A stretch of 64,000 nucleotides of DNA from Streptomonospora nanhaiensis (GTDB lineage Bacteria; Actinomycetota; Actinomycetes; Streptosporangiales; Streptosporangiaceae), in the NCBI RefSeq assembly GCF_026642255.1, contig NZ_CP113264.1, positions 5,580,001 to 5,644,000 of the forward strand, read 5' to 3'. This document shows, piece by piece, positions 33,899-42,403 of the stretch. The position numbers were made by a program, and so were the translations under genes. Position 1 is the stretch's first letter; every line of letters starts with the position of its first letter. The notes beneath the pieces are model-generated. The model did not search any database. It saw only the letters and a list, made by a program, of their open reading frames with translations, and was not told where the DNA came from.

Positions 33899-35701
33899 AT
33901 GCCCGGTTTCACCACACGTCCCCAGCTCCGCGGCGATTTCGGCATGGTCGCCTCCACCCACTGGCTGGCCAGCGCCACCGGCATGTCCCTGCTCGAACGC
34001 GGGGGCAACGCCTTCGACGCCGTCGTCGCCGCGGGTTTCACCCTCCAGGTCGTCGAGCCCCACCTCAACGGCCCCGGCGGCGAGGTCCCCGTCGTCTTCC
34101 AGGCGGCGGGCGCGGAGCCCCGCGTGCTGTGCGGACAGGGTGTGGCGCCGGCCGCGGCGACCATCGAGGCCTACGGGGGCATGGACCGCATCCCGGGCAG
34201 CGGCGTGCTCGCCGCCACCGTGCCCGGCGCCTTCGATGCCTGGATGCTGCTCCTGCGCGACCACGGCACGATGACCGTCCGCGACGTCCTCGACCACGCC
34301 ATCGGGCTGGCCGAGCGCGGCTACCCCGTCCTGGACCGGATCGCCGCGGCCGTCACCGCCCTGCGCCCCGTCTTCTCCCGGCACTGGGCGGGTTCGGCCG
34401 CCGTCTACCTCCCCCACGGAACGGCGTCCGCGCCCGGCTCCCGGCTGCGCAACCCCGCACTGGCGGCCACCTACCGCCGGATCGTCGCCGAGGCCGAGGG
34501 GGTCGGCGGCGACCGCGAGGAGCAGATCGAGGCGGCGCGCAGGGCCTGGTCGCAGGGCTTCGTCGCCGGGGCGGTCGGCGAGTTCCTGGCCTCTCCCGTC
34601 CCCAGCGGCACGGGCGAGCCCCAGCGCGCCCTGCTCACCGCCCAGGACATGGCCGACTGGAGCGCCTCCTACGAGGATCCGGTCGGCGTCGCCTACGGGG
34701 CCCACACCGTGCACAAGACCGGCCCGTGGGGCCAGGGCCCCACCATGCTCCAGCAGTTCCGGCTGGCGGAGGCCCTGGGCACCGGCCACGACGTCCGCGA
34801 CGGGATCAGCGCCGACTTCGTCCACCGGGTGGCCGAGGCGGCCAAGCTCGCCTTCGCCGACCGCGAGGCCTGGTACGGCGACCCGGACTTCACCGACGTC
34901 CCCCTCAAGGAGCTGCTCGGCTCCGACTACACCGCCGGGCGCGCCGCCCTGGTCGACGACGCCCGCGCCAGCATGGAGCAGCGGCCCGGCCGCGTCGGCG
35001 CCCGCTCCCCGTTCGAGCCTCCCCTGTACGTGCCCGGCCGGACCCCCGGCGACCGCACGACCGGGGAGCCGACCGTACGCGACGCGGCCCTCTCCAACCC
35101 CGCGGACCTGCGCGGCGACACCTGCCACGTGGACGTCGTGGACTCCTTCGGCAACATGGTCTCGGCCACCCCCAGCGGCGGCTGGCTCAGCAGCTCCCCC
35201 GTCATCCCCGACCTCGGCTTCCCGCTCGGCAGCAGGGCCCAGATGTTCTGGCTCGACCCCGACTCCCCCAACGCCCTGGCCCCGCGCAAGCGCCCCCGCA
35301 CCACCCTGTCCCCGACCCTGGTCACCAGGGAGGACGGGCAGGCCGTGCTGGCGATCGGCACGCCGGGCGGCGACCAGCAGGACCAGTGGACGTTCACCGC
35401 GCTGCTGCGCATCCTCAACGGGGTGGACGACCTCCAGGAGGCGCTGGACACACCCATGTTCCACACCAACGCCTTCCCGAGCTCGTTCCACCCGCGCGAG
35501 ACGGTCCCCGGGGACCTGGTCGTGGAGCCCGGCGTCGGCGAGGACACGATCGCGGACCTGGTGGCACGCGGGCACCGGGTGCAGGTCGCGCAGCCGTGGT
35601 CACTGGGGCGGCTGGCGGCCGTGGCCCGCGACCCCGACACCGGCGAGCTGCGCGCGGCCGCCGACGCCCGCGCGTCGCAGGGGTACGCGGCGGGCCGCTG
35701 A
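33899..35701 (+). CDS. Gamma-glutamyltransferase family protein
   Basis: A 600-residue Ntn-hydrolase of the GGT family, close in layout to cytoplasmic YwrD-type members. GMVASTHWLASATGMSLLERGGNAFDAVVAA is the family N-terminus. The nucleophile threonine that is exposed by self-cleavage lies in GDTCHVDVVDSFGNMVSATPS, about residue 405. GTPGGDQQDQWTFTALL is the conserved C-terminal Gly-Gly segment. There is no signal peptide, so action on internal glutathione-like or gamma-glutamyl compounds is likely. An AGGAAGG ribosome binding site supports the ATG at 33899. The downstream region has a strong bidirectional terminator. Confidence 0.9.
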   Translation: MPGFTTRPQLRGDFGMVASTHWLASATGMSLLERGGNAFDAVVAAGFTLQVVEPHLNGPGGEVPVVFQAAGAEPRVLCGQGVAPAAATIEAYGGMDRIPGSGVLAATVPGAFDAWMLLLRDHGTMTVRDVLDHAIGLAERGYPVLDRIAAAVTALRPVFSRHWAGSAAVYLPHGTASAPGSRLRNPALAATYRRIVAEAEGVGGDREEQIEAARRAWSQGFVAGAVGEFLASPVPSGTGEPQRALLTAQDMADWSASYEDPVGVAYGAHTVHKTGPWGQGPTMLQQFRLAEALGTGHDVRDGISADFVHRVAEAAKLAFADREAWYGDPDFTDVPLKELLGSDYTAGRAALVDDARASMEQRPGRVGARSPFEPPLYVPGRTPGDRTTGEPTVRDAALSNPADLRGDTCHVDVVDSFGNMVSATPSGGWLSSSPVIPDLGFPLGSRAQMFWLDPDSPNALAPRKRPRTTLSPTLVTREDGQAVLAIGTPGGDQQDQWTFTALLRILNGVDDLQEALDTPMFHTNAFPSSFHPRETVPGDLVVEPGVGEDTIADLVARGHRVQVAQPWSLGRLAAVARDPDTGELRAAADARASQGYAAGR

Positions 35702-36128
35702 CACGGAGGGGACACGGGGCGGCGGCCCACGGGACGGCGCCGGCCGCGATGTGGTCCGGGTGCGGATTGAGAGCGCTTGCCTGCCTTGATCTGGCCTCTT
35801 GCCAAATCGTCCGGTCACTGCTTATGTAGACCTGTGCAGCGGATCCCCGGGAACTCCCGGAGTGCCCTCCGCCGCAACTCGGAACCATTGAATACGGGGT
35901 TCGCGCGCTGTCTCCCCCTCCCTCAGCGACGGCCCTGTTCCCCCTCCTGACCGAGGCCTGCCTTCCCCTCCCGGCTGGGTTTTTCGGACAAGGAGAAAAG
36001 AGTGGGCCGTGGTGCCGCCGACGCGGTGGCACCACGGCCCACTCCTGCTTTTCCCGGTGTGCCGCATTTCCCTCGCACCCGAGGGATTTCCCCGCCCGGG
36101 CCGATACCGGACGGGGAAATCCCGGGAA
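35702..36128. other. Convergent intergenic region
   Basis: A 427-base gap between two convergent genes. It contains one very strong hairpin at its right part and a less GC-rich segment at 35760-35900. I see no coding sequence and no RNA gene. Confidence 0.4.
36001..36043. terminator. Bidirectional intrinsic terminator
   Basis: Arms 36001-36016 and 36028-36043 form a perfect 16-bp stem with an 11-base loop. On the minus strand it is followed by TCTTTTCTCC and on the plus strand by CCTGCTTTT, so it looks like a classic terminator for both convergent genes. Confidence 0.85.
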
Positions 36129-37304
36129 TCACGCGTTGACGCGCACCGCGCCGGCGTAGTTCTGGGTCCGCACCGGCGTGACGCGCACGTCGAGGCCGGT
36201 CCGCGGGGCCTCCAGCATCATGCCCTCGCCGAGGTAGATGGCGACGTGCGAGATGTAGTCCGGCGCCGTGGGGTCGGACCGCCAGAACAGCAGGTCGCCG
36301 CGCTGGAGGTCCTCGTACTCCACGCGCTCGCCGGCGTTCCACTGGTCGTGGGTCACCCGGGGGATGCTCACCCCCGCCTCGCGGAACGCCCACTGGAGCA
36401 GCCCCGAGCAGTCGAACCCTACGTCGGGGGTGGTGCCGCCCCAGACGTAGGGGACGCCGAGCTGGGTCTCGGCGTTCGCGATGACCTGCTCGATCACCGT
36501 CGAGGGCACGGCGTCGCCGTCGACGAGGGGTTCGGGGGCGTCCGCCACGAGCTGGAGCGAGGCGTCCTCCCCGAGGGCCTCCCCCAGGGCTTCGTGCAGG
36601 TCCCACAGGTCGGCTTCGGGCGCCGAGACCACCAGGGCGTTGCCCTCGGGCATGCCGAGTTCGGCGGCGCGCTCCCGCGACACGAGCGCGTCGATGCCCG
36701 CGATGCCGGAGGTGGCGTGCGTCCACACCTCCACGGGGATCTCGCCCCGCCCGCCCGCGACGGTGACCTCGCTGCCGACCTCCAGTCCGCGTTCGGTGCC
36801 GACGTCCCTGGAGAGAGCTATGCGGCCCTCGGCCACGCCCTGCCAGACCTCGTCGGACTCGGCGGAGGGCTCGGGCGCGTGGTTGCGGAAGCTGGAGGGG
36901 GAGACGCCGAGGACCGAGGTGGGCTCGCCGTCGATCTCGACGCGGGCCGCGTCGACCGCCAGGGCGGCCTCCACGCCCTCGACGGCGCGGACGGCGGCGA
37001 CGGCCTCGCGTGGCAGCTCGCGCGGGGAGACGGCGAAGTACTCGACGCTGCGCGCCTCGCGGAAGGGGGCCACGTAGGCGTCGCGTTCGAGATCGGCGAC
37101 GTCGGCGACGTCGGGGGGCCGGGGGTCGGCCCCGCGGTCCTGTCGGGGGTCGGTGCCGCTGGGGGCGTTGAGGGAGAGTTGCTCGCTGACGGGGGGACGG
37201 TCCTCGACCACCGGGTCCGCCCAGGCAGGGCTGGCTCCGAGGGCGGTGAAGGCGACCGCGAACGCGACCGTGGTACCCGTACACGTTCTGAAACGGCTCC
37301 GCAC
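36129..37304 (-). CDS. Secreted NlpC/P60 endopeptidase with MacB/FtsX-like ectodomain
   Basis: A 391-residue exported protein. Residues 1-29 are a signal peptide ending in SPAWA. Residues about 60-255 look like the periplasmic core of MacB/FtsX-type permeases (VRAVEGVEAALAVDAARVEIDGE, GRIALSRDVGTERGLEVGSEVTVAG). Residues about 270-391 are an NlpC/P60 domain with the catalytic Cys in VGFDCSGLLQWAF and the His in ISHVAIYLG. NlpC/P60 enzymes cut D-Glu-gamma-mDAP type bonds in peptidoglycan stems. The fusion of a permease-like ectodomain to the hydrolase is unusual. The GTG start lies behind an AAAGGTGAG stretch. Confidence 0.87.
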   Translation of the reverse strand: MRSRFRTCTGTTVAFAVAFTALGASPAWADPVVEDRPPVSEQLSLNAPSGTDPRQDRGADPRPPDVADVADLERDAYVAPFREARSVEYFAVSPRELPREAVAAVRAVEGVEAALAVDAARVEIDGEPTSVLGVSPSSFRNHAPEPSAESDEVWQGVAEGRIALSRDVGTERGLEVGSEVTVAGGRGEIPVEVWTHATSGIAGIDALVSRERAAELGMPEGNALVVSAPEADLWDLHEALGEALGEDASLQLVADAPEPLVDGDAVPSTVIEQVIANAETQLGVPYVWGGTTPDVGFDCSGLLQWAFREAGVSIPRVTHDQWNAGERVEYEDLQRGDLLFWRSDPTAPDYISHVAIYLGEGMMLEAPRTGLDVRVTPVRTQNYAGAVRVNA

Positions 37305-37477
37305 GGGGAGATCTCACCTTTCTGTGAGCCACCCGGGGTGTGGGGGACCCCTGAGGCGCACGGGCTGTCTTTCCTTGCCGATGGTTACCGCGTCCAAGAA
37401 TGAGCGCACCAGGACGAGTTTGCAAGAAGCCCACGCCGTCCGGTGGTGGACGCCCAGGTCCCGGCCTCGCGGGCATT

Positions 37478-39148
37478 CTAGAGGTGCGCGTAGTTGTCCG
37501 TGACGACCGTCGCGAGGGGAAAGCGTACGGGGGTCTCCCCGAAGAGCGTCGTCCGGGTCTGCGCCTCCGCGTCGGCGACCGCGCGCACCGCCTCGTCCGC
37601 CAGTTCGGCGGGCACGTGCAGGACGACCTCGTCGTGGACGAAGAAGACGATGCCGCCGCCCTCCGGCATGTCCGGCAGGCGCCGGCGCAGCGCGGCGAGC
37701 AGCACCAGCGCCCATTCCGCCGCGGTGGCCTGGACGACGAAGTTGCGGGTGAAGCGGCCGTGGGCCCGTCTGCGGCGGTCGCCGCCGGGGCCCGAGACGG
37801 CGGCGGCCCAGTCGTCCGGGGCGGGCGAGGTCCGGCCCAGCCAGGAGCGGACCACTCCGCCGCCCTCCCCCGTGCGCGCGGCGGAGTCGACGTGGTCGAG
37901 GGCGCGCGGGTAGAGGCGGCGCATGGTGGCCAGCAGGGGCGCGGCGTCGCCGGAGGTCTGGCCGTACATGGCGGAGAGCATGCCGATCTTGGCCCGTTCG
38001 CGGTCTCCGCCCACGTGCACGGCGAGGCGGGCGTAGAGGTCCTCCTCCGCGGCGGCCGCGGCGAGCGCGTCGTCCCCGGAGACGGCGGCGAGCACGCGCG
38101 GTTCGAGCTGCCCGGCGTCGGCGCGGACGAGCACCCAGCCGGGGTCGGACCGGACGGCCCCCCGCACCGACTTGGGGATCTGCAGGGCGCCGCCGCCCCG
38201 GGTGGCCCAGCGGCCGGACACGACGCCGCCGACCACGTAGTCGGGGCGGAAGCGGCCGAGCCGTTCGCCCCGTGGGCCGGGGCGTTCGCCGACCCAGGTC
38301 TCCAGCCAGGCCCAGCCGTTGGCCGAGTGCAGCCGGGAGAGCTCCTTGTAGCGCAGCAGCAGGGGCACGACGGGGTGGTCGACCTGCTCCAGCACCCAGG
38401 ACCGGGTGGACTCCACGGGGTGGCCGATCCACGCCATGGCCTTGAGGACCTGGGCCGGCGAGTCGGGGTTGACCTCGCGGCCGACGGCGTCGCCGATGCG
38501 GGCGGCGAGGTCGGCCAGCACGGGCGGGCGCCGCCCGGCCGGAGGGCGGGACCCGAGGATGTCGGTGAGGATCCGGTCGTGGACGTCGGGCCGCCAGGGC
38601 AGGCCGTCGTGGCTCATCTCCGTGGCGGCGAGCCCTCCCGCGGACTCCACGGCCGTGAGCAGGCGCATCCGCCCGGGGTCGGGGAGGTCGGCGATACGGC
38701 GCAGCTGGTCGCCGTGCACCTCGACCAGGGCGGCGAGGCGGTCGGTGCCGGGGGGCAGGGTGGAGCGGTCGGCCTCGAAGAGCGCGGGCTGGGCCGCGGC
38801 GCCCTCGCCGAGCGGCCGGACCGGATCGGCGGGGACGGGCAGCCCGTGCAGCCTGGCCCACGCCGCGCCGAGGGAGTGCGCCTCACGGTGGCGCACCTGG
38901 TGGCCGAGGAGGAGTGCCTCGGTCAGGGCCGCGTCGTGGCAGCGGGAGACCCGGACGCCCGCCCTGACCAGGTCGGGGTAGACGTCCTCCCCGGCCGACC
39001 ACACCCACCGGGGCGGCTCGGGCCCCGCGTGCTCGGCGGCGCGGACGGCGGCGGCGAGGTCGGCCACACGCCGGACGGGGCCGGGGACGGCGTCCAGTTC
39101 CTGGAGCCAGCCGCCGCCCTCGCCGTCGGCGACCACTGCGATCCGCAT
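37478..39148 (-). CDS. Family-A DNA polymerase with degenerate 3'-5' exonuclease domain
   Basis: A 556-residue protein, much shorter than Pol I (about 900). It lacks the 5' nuclease domain. Residues about 1-190 correspond to a weakly conserved exonuclease-like domain without clear DEDD residues. The polymerase domain follows. Motif A reads RADAGQLEPRVLAA (canonical DYSQIELR), motif B reads RERAKIGMLSAMYGQTSGDA, and motif C reads FFVHDEVVLHVP. The catalytic Asp residues of A and C are therefore present. This is the actinobacterial family annotated as a bifunctional exonuclease/polymerase, whose role is not established, with repair the best guess. It appears monocistronic. Confidence 0.87.
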   Translation of the reverse strand: MRIAVVADGEGGGWLQELDAVPGPVRRVADLAAAVRAAEHAGPEPPRWVWSAGEDVYPDLVRAGVRVSRCHDAALTEALLLGHQVRHREAHSLGAAWARLHGLPVPADPVRPLGEGAAAQPALFEADRSTLPPGTDRLAALVEVHGDQLRRIADLPDPGRMRLLTAVESAGGLAATEMSHDGLPWRPDVHDRILTDILGSRPPAGRRPPVLADLAARIGDAVGREVNPDSPAQVLKAMAWIGHPVESTRSWVLEQVDHPVVPLLLRYKELSRLHSANGWAWLETWVGERPGPRGERLGRFRPDYVVGGVVSGRWATRGGGALQIPKSVRGAVRSDPGWVLVRADAGQLEPRVLAAVSGDDALAAAAAEEDLYARLAVHVGGDRERAKIGMLSAMYGQTSGDAAPLLATMRRLYPRALDHVDSAARTGEGGGVVRSWLGRTSPAPDDWAAAVSGPGGDRRRRAHGRFTRNFVVQATAAEWALVLLAALRRRLPDMPEGGGIVFFVHDEVVLHVPAELADEAVRAVADAEAQTRTTLFGETPVRFPLATVVTDNYAHL

Positions 39149-39281
39149 GCTCCCATTCTGGCCGCGACCGCCGACATTCGGCCGCCTCCGGCACGGACGC
39201 CGTGTCGGCCTCCCCTCCCAGGGGAGGGGCCGCCGGGTCCGGGGCCGCCCGTGCCGCACCGGTACGGCCCCGGCCGTACCG

Positions 39282-40211
39282 CTAGCGGCCTCCGTCCCCG
39301 GCCCGGACGACGTTGGCCAGGGGCTCCCCCGCGGCCCAGCGGGAGAGCTGGGCGTCCATGAAGGTCCGGGCGCGGGGGTAGAACGCGGCGGAGCCGCCCG
39401 CGACGTGCGGGGTGACGAACACCCCCGGCGCGTCCCACAGGGGGTGTTCCACCGGCAGGGGCTCGGGGTCGGTGACGTCGAGGGCGGCGCGCACCCGGCC
39501 GTTCTCCGCCAGCAGGGCACGGGTGTCCAGGACGGGGCCCCGCCCCACGTTGACCACGAGCGCGTCGTCGCGCAGCAGGGCGAACTCGGCCGCGCCGAAC
39601 AGGCCGCGGGTGGCCTCGGTGAGCGGGGTGACCAGCACGACGACGTCGACGTCCGGCAGCAGGGCGTGCAGCTCTCCGGCCCCGTGCACGCCCTCGTCGG
39701 GGCGCGCCCGGCCGGCCACGCGCACGACCTCGGTCTCGAAGGGGAGGAGCCTCTGCTCGACGGCCCTGCCGATGCTGCCGTAGCCGACGATCATCACGCG
39801 CGAGTCGGCGAGGGAGCGCAGCGGGACGGACTCCCACCGGTGGTCCCTCTGCGCGACCGCCCACCTGGGCAGGTCGCGCTGGGCGGCCAGGATCAGGGCG
39901 AGGGTGTGCTCGGCGGTGCTGGCGTCGTGCAGACCGCGCCCGTTGCACAGGGTCACGTGGTCGGGGACCAGGGGCAGGACGTGCTCGTAGCCCGCCGAGA
40001 GGAGCTGGACCACCTCCAGCGAGGGCATCCGCGAGATCACGTCGAGCCGCTCGTCGACGCCCTGGGAAGAGGGGGTGTAGGGCACCTGGTAGAAGGCGAC
40101 CTCGTCGAGCCCGGCCTCGGGGACGCGTCCTCCGGCGTAGACGTCCACCGTCAGGGAGGCCGGGGCGCCCTCCCTGTTCTGTTCCCACTGCACCAGTGCT
40201 CGGCCGCCCAT
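39282..40211 (-). CDS. D-isomer-specific 2-hydroxyacid dehydrogenase
   Basis: A 309-residue NAD(P)-dependent oxidoreductase. The Rossmann motif is VMIVGYGSIGRAVEQRL. VVVLVTPLTEATRGLFGAAEF, VVNVGRGPVLDTRALLA and VFVTPHVAGGSAAF carry the conserved Arg/Glu/His environment of the family; the usual catalytic His is in TPHVAG. The length is short but complete. The ATG at 40211 was preferred because the longer reading begins in low-complexity sequence. The substrate, a 2-oxo or 2-hydroxy acid, is not determined. Confidence 0.9.
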   Translation of the reverse strand: MGGRALVQWEQNREGAPASLTVDVYAGGRVPEAGLDEVAFYQVPYTPSSQGVDERLDVISRMPSLEVVQLLSAGYEHVLPLVPDHVTLCNGRGLHDASTAEHTLALILAAQRDLPRWAVAQRDHRWESVPLRSLADSRVMIVGYGSIGRAVEQRLLPFETEVVRVAGRARPDEGVHGAGELHALLPDVDVVVLVTPLTEATRGLFGAAEFALLRDDALVVNVGRGPVLDTRALLAENGRVRAALDVTDPEPLPVEHPLWDAPGVFVTPHVAGGSAAFYPRARTFMDAQLSRWAAGEPLANVVRAGDGGR

Positions 40212-40379
40212 GTCGCCGCATCCTCTCCCTCGGTCCGTGTCACCGGCCACCCTAGTGTCCCGGGTCGACCGAAGTCCGATGGTGGGACGAATCACACGTT
40301 CACCGACCCCTCTCCCCCGCCGTCACGGGGGTGCGGCGCGCGGGCCGAACTGGCGGAGGGGACGCCGGGCCCTCCGGGC

Positions 40380-41201
40380 TCACGGGCGTGCGCCGCGCGC
40401 CAGTTCGTAGCAGGCGATGGCCGCGGCCGCGGTGACGTTGAGGGAGTCGACGTCGCGGTCGGCCATCGGGATGTGCACCCGTGCGGTGGCGCGCTCCAGC
40501 CAGCGCGCGGACAGCCCGTCGCCCTCGGTCCCCAGCAGCAGGCCGACCCTGTCGCCGGGGGCGAGGGCGGCCATGGCGTCCCGGATCGGCAGGGACCCCT
40601 CCCCCGGGGTGAGGGCCATGAGGTGGAACCCGGCCCCGCGCAGGGTGTCCAGGCCGCCGTGCCAGTCGTCCATGCGGGTGTGGGGGAGGGTGAAGACCGC
40701 GCCCATGGACACCTTGACCGACCGCCGGTACAGGGGGTCGGCGCAGCGGGGCGCGAGGACGACGGCGTCCACCCCCAGGCCAGCGGCGCTGCGGAAGATC
40801 GCGCCGACGTTGGTGTGGTCCACCAGGTCCTCGAGCACGACGATGCTGCGGGCGTCCCGCAGGACCTCGTCGAGCGGGGGCAGCGCCCTGCGGTGGAAGG
40901 CCGCCAGCGCGCCCCGGTGCAGGTCGAACCCCACGAGGCGCTCCGCGGTCTCCTCGGTGACGACGTACAGGGGGGCGCCGGAGCCGGCGACCACGTCGTC
41001 GAGGGCCTCGGCCCGGCGCTCGGTGAGCAGGAAGCTGCGGGGCCGGAACCCGGCCGCGGCGGCCCTGCGGATCACCTTGTCGCCCTCGGCCATGAAGAGG
41101 CCGTGCTCGGCCTCCAGGTGGCGGCGCAGGTTCACGTCCCGCAGGCGGGTGTAGTCGGCCAGGCGCGGGTCCCCGGGGTCACTGACCTTGATGACGTCCA
41201 T
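40380..41201 (-). CDS. TrmH/SpoU-family RNA 2'-O-methyltransferase
   Basis: A 273-residue SPOUT methyltransferase. Residues about 1-110 form a substrate-binding N-terminal domain (LRRHLEAEHGLFMAEGDKVIRRA). The knotted domain carries motif 1 VVLEDLVDHTNVGAIFRSAAGLGVDAVVL, motif 2 VGLLLGTEGDGLS and motif 3 VHIPMADRDVDSLNVTAAAAIACYE. The conserved Asn and Arg (NVGAIFR), the Glu (TEGDGLS) and the SLNV segment are intact. The target RNA is unknown; relatives modify tRNA G18 or 23S rRNA. Confidence 0.92.
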   Translation of the reverse strand: MDVIKVSDPGDPRLADYTRLRDVNLRRHLEAEHGLFMAEGDKVIRRAAAAGFRPRSFLLTERRAEALDDVVAGSGAPLYVVTEETAERLVGFDLHRGALAAFHRRALPPLDEVLRDARSIVVLEDLVDHTNVGAIFRSAAGLGVDAVVLAPRCADPLYRRSVKVSMGAVFTLPHTRMDDWHGGLDTLRGAGFHLMALTPGEGSLPIRDAMAALAPGDRVGLLLGTEGDGLSARWLERATARVHIPMADRDVDSLNVTAAAAIACYELARGARP

Positions 41202-41374
41202 GGGACGGGATTATCCCCTGCTCCGGGACGCGGGTCCGACCCGGGCGGCGGGCCGCCCGCCCCGGAGGGGTCTGCGGCCCCGGGCGCGCGGAGGCGCCGG
41301 GCGCCACGGGCCGGACCGGCCGCCGGCGCGCAAGGGGTACCGCCCCGACCGGGGTCCGGGCGGTGCGGGAGGGG

Positions 41375-41995
41375 TCAGCCGATCTGGTCGGTGAGGGCGC
41401 GCAGCCGCTGCCAGCGCGCCTCCTCGCAGGAGCCCTTGCGGGTGAGCGTCGTCTCGACCTCCTGGCCCTCCCAGGTGCCCACGACGGTGGCCTCCTCCTG
41501 GCCGTACACCTTGTCGGTGCAGACGGTGCCCTCGCCGACCTCGGTGAACAACTGCTCCCCGCCCGGGTCCGCGGCGGTGGTGGGCTCGGCCTCGACCCCG
41601 GCCAGGGCCTCCTCCGGCTCCTCCTCGGAACCCTCCGCGCCCTCGGTCCTGCCCTGGAACTCGACGGCGGCCAGGGCCAGGTCGGCGCAGGTGGCCGGGT
41701 CCTCCTCGACGACGCCGGTGCAGCGCAGCGTCTGCACCCAGGCGCGGTCGCGATCGCTCAGCTGGATCTGGAGGTAGCCGACCGGCCCGGGCTCCGCCAC
41801 CTCCTCGGGCTCGGGCTCGGGGACGGCCGGACCGGCGTCGGGGGTCATCGCGGTGGTGGCCTGCACGTCCTGCGGCGGCATCATCGACGGACCGACGACC
41901 ACTCCGTAGGCGATCGCGCCGACGCAGCAGGCGCCGGCGAGCATGGCGGTGCCGATGGTGCCTCGGCTCCGGTGGTCACGGTGCGATGGGGACAT
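41375..41995 (-). CDS. SSI-like (subtilisin inhibitor-like) membrane-anchored protein
   Basis: A 206-residue protein. Residues about 12-35 are a hydrophobic anchor or uncleaved signal. The exported part begins as an acidic Pro/Glu linker. Residues about 70-206 resemble the Streptomyces subtilisin inhibitor: RCTGVVEEDPATCADL is the first Cys pair region, CTDKVYGQEEATVVGTWEGQEVE is the YxPVxVxVxGxWxG-like strand, and SCEEARWQRL holds the last Cys. An acidic insertion of about 40 residues separates the Cys pairs. The typical reactive-site sequence is not obvious, so inhibitor activity is an inference. It is divergent from the VWA pair. Confidence 0.65.
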   Translation of the reverse strand: MSPSHRDHRSRGTIGTAMLAGACCVGAIAYGVVVGPSMMPPQDVQATTAMTPDAGPAVPEPEPEEVAEPGPVGYLQIQLSDRDRAWVQTLRCTGVVEEDPATCADLALAAVEFQGRTEGAEGSEEEPEEALAGVEAEPTTAADPGGEQLFTEVGEGTVCTDKVYGQEEATVVGTWEGQEVETTLTRKGSCEEARWQRLRALTDQIG

Positions 41996-42403
41996 ACCAA
42001 AAACCCTCGGGGGTCGGTTGGTCACGAGTCGTCCACCGGGGAGTGTGAGTCGGGGTGGACGCCAGGGGCGGGGCCCAAGCTTAGCGGGCGGTGCGGAGCA
42101 CTCCTCCGAGAGCACCGTAACAAAGCGATCACCCCGATCCGGCGTCTCCGGGGCTCCCGCGCCTCCGGTCCGCCCCTTCCGCTTCACCGTTACCAACGAG
42201 TAGGGTCCAGGTGAAGAATCGTTCGCACCCCAGGGCGCGGTCGTTCGTCTCCACCCTGTGGGACGCCGGCCGACGCGCGATGGTTCGCCCCTCTCCCCTA
42301 CCGCGGGTGCGGGACGCCACCCCCGCGGCCTCCCCTCGCACCCACCCGGCTTCCGGGCGGCCGCCGGTCGGAAGCCGGACACCGCCACACCCCCGGAGTG
42401 CCC
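41996..42403. other. Divergent intergenic region, SSI-like / VWA protein
   Basis: A 408-base region with the promoters of both genes. TAGGGT near 42201, with a TTCCGC about 18 bases upstream, is a possible promoter for the plus-strand gene. I see no further element. Confidence 0.35.

Noticed and set aside
35765..35790. LacI-type operator half (GAGAGCGCTTGC)
   Set aside because: It is only partly symmetric and lies between convergent genes, where no promoter is needed.
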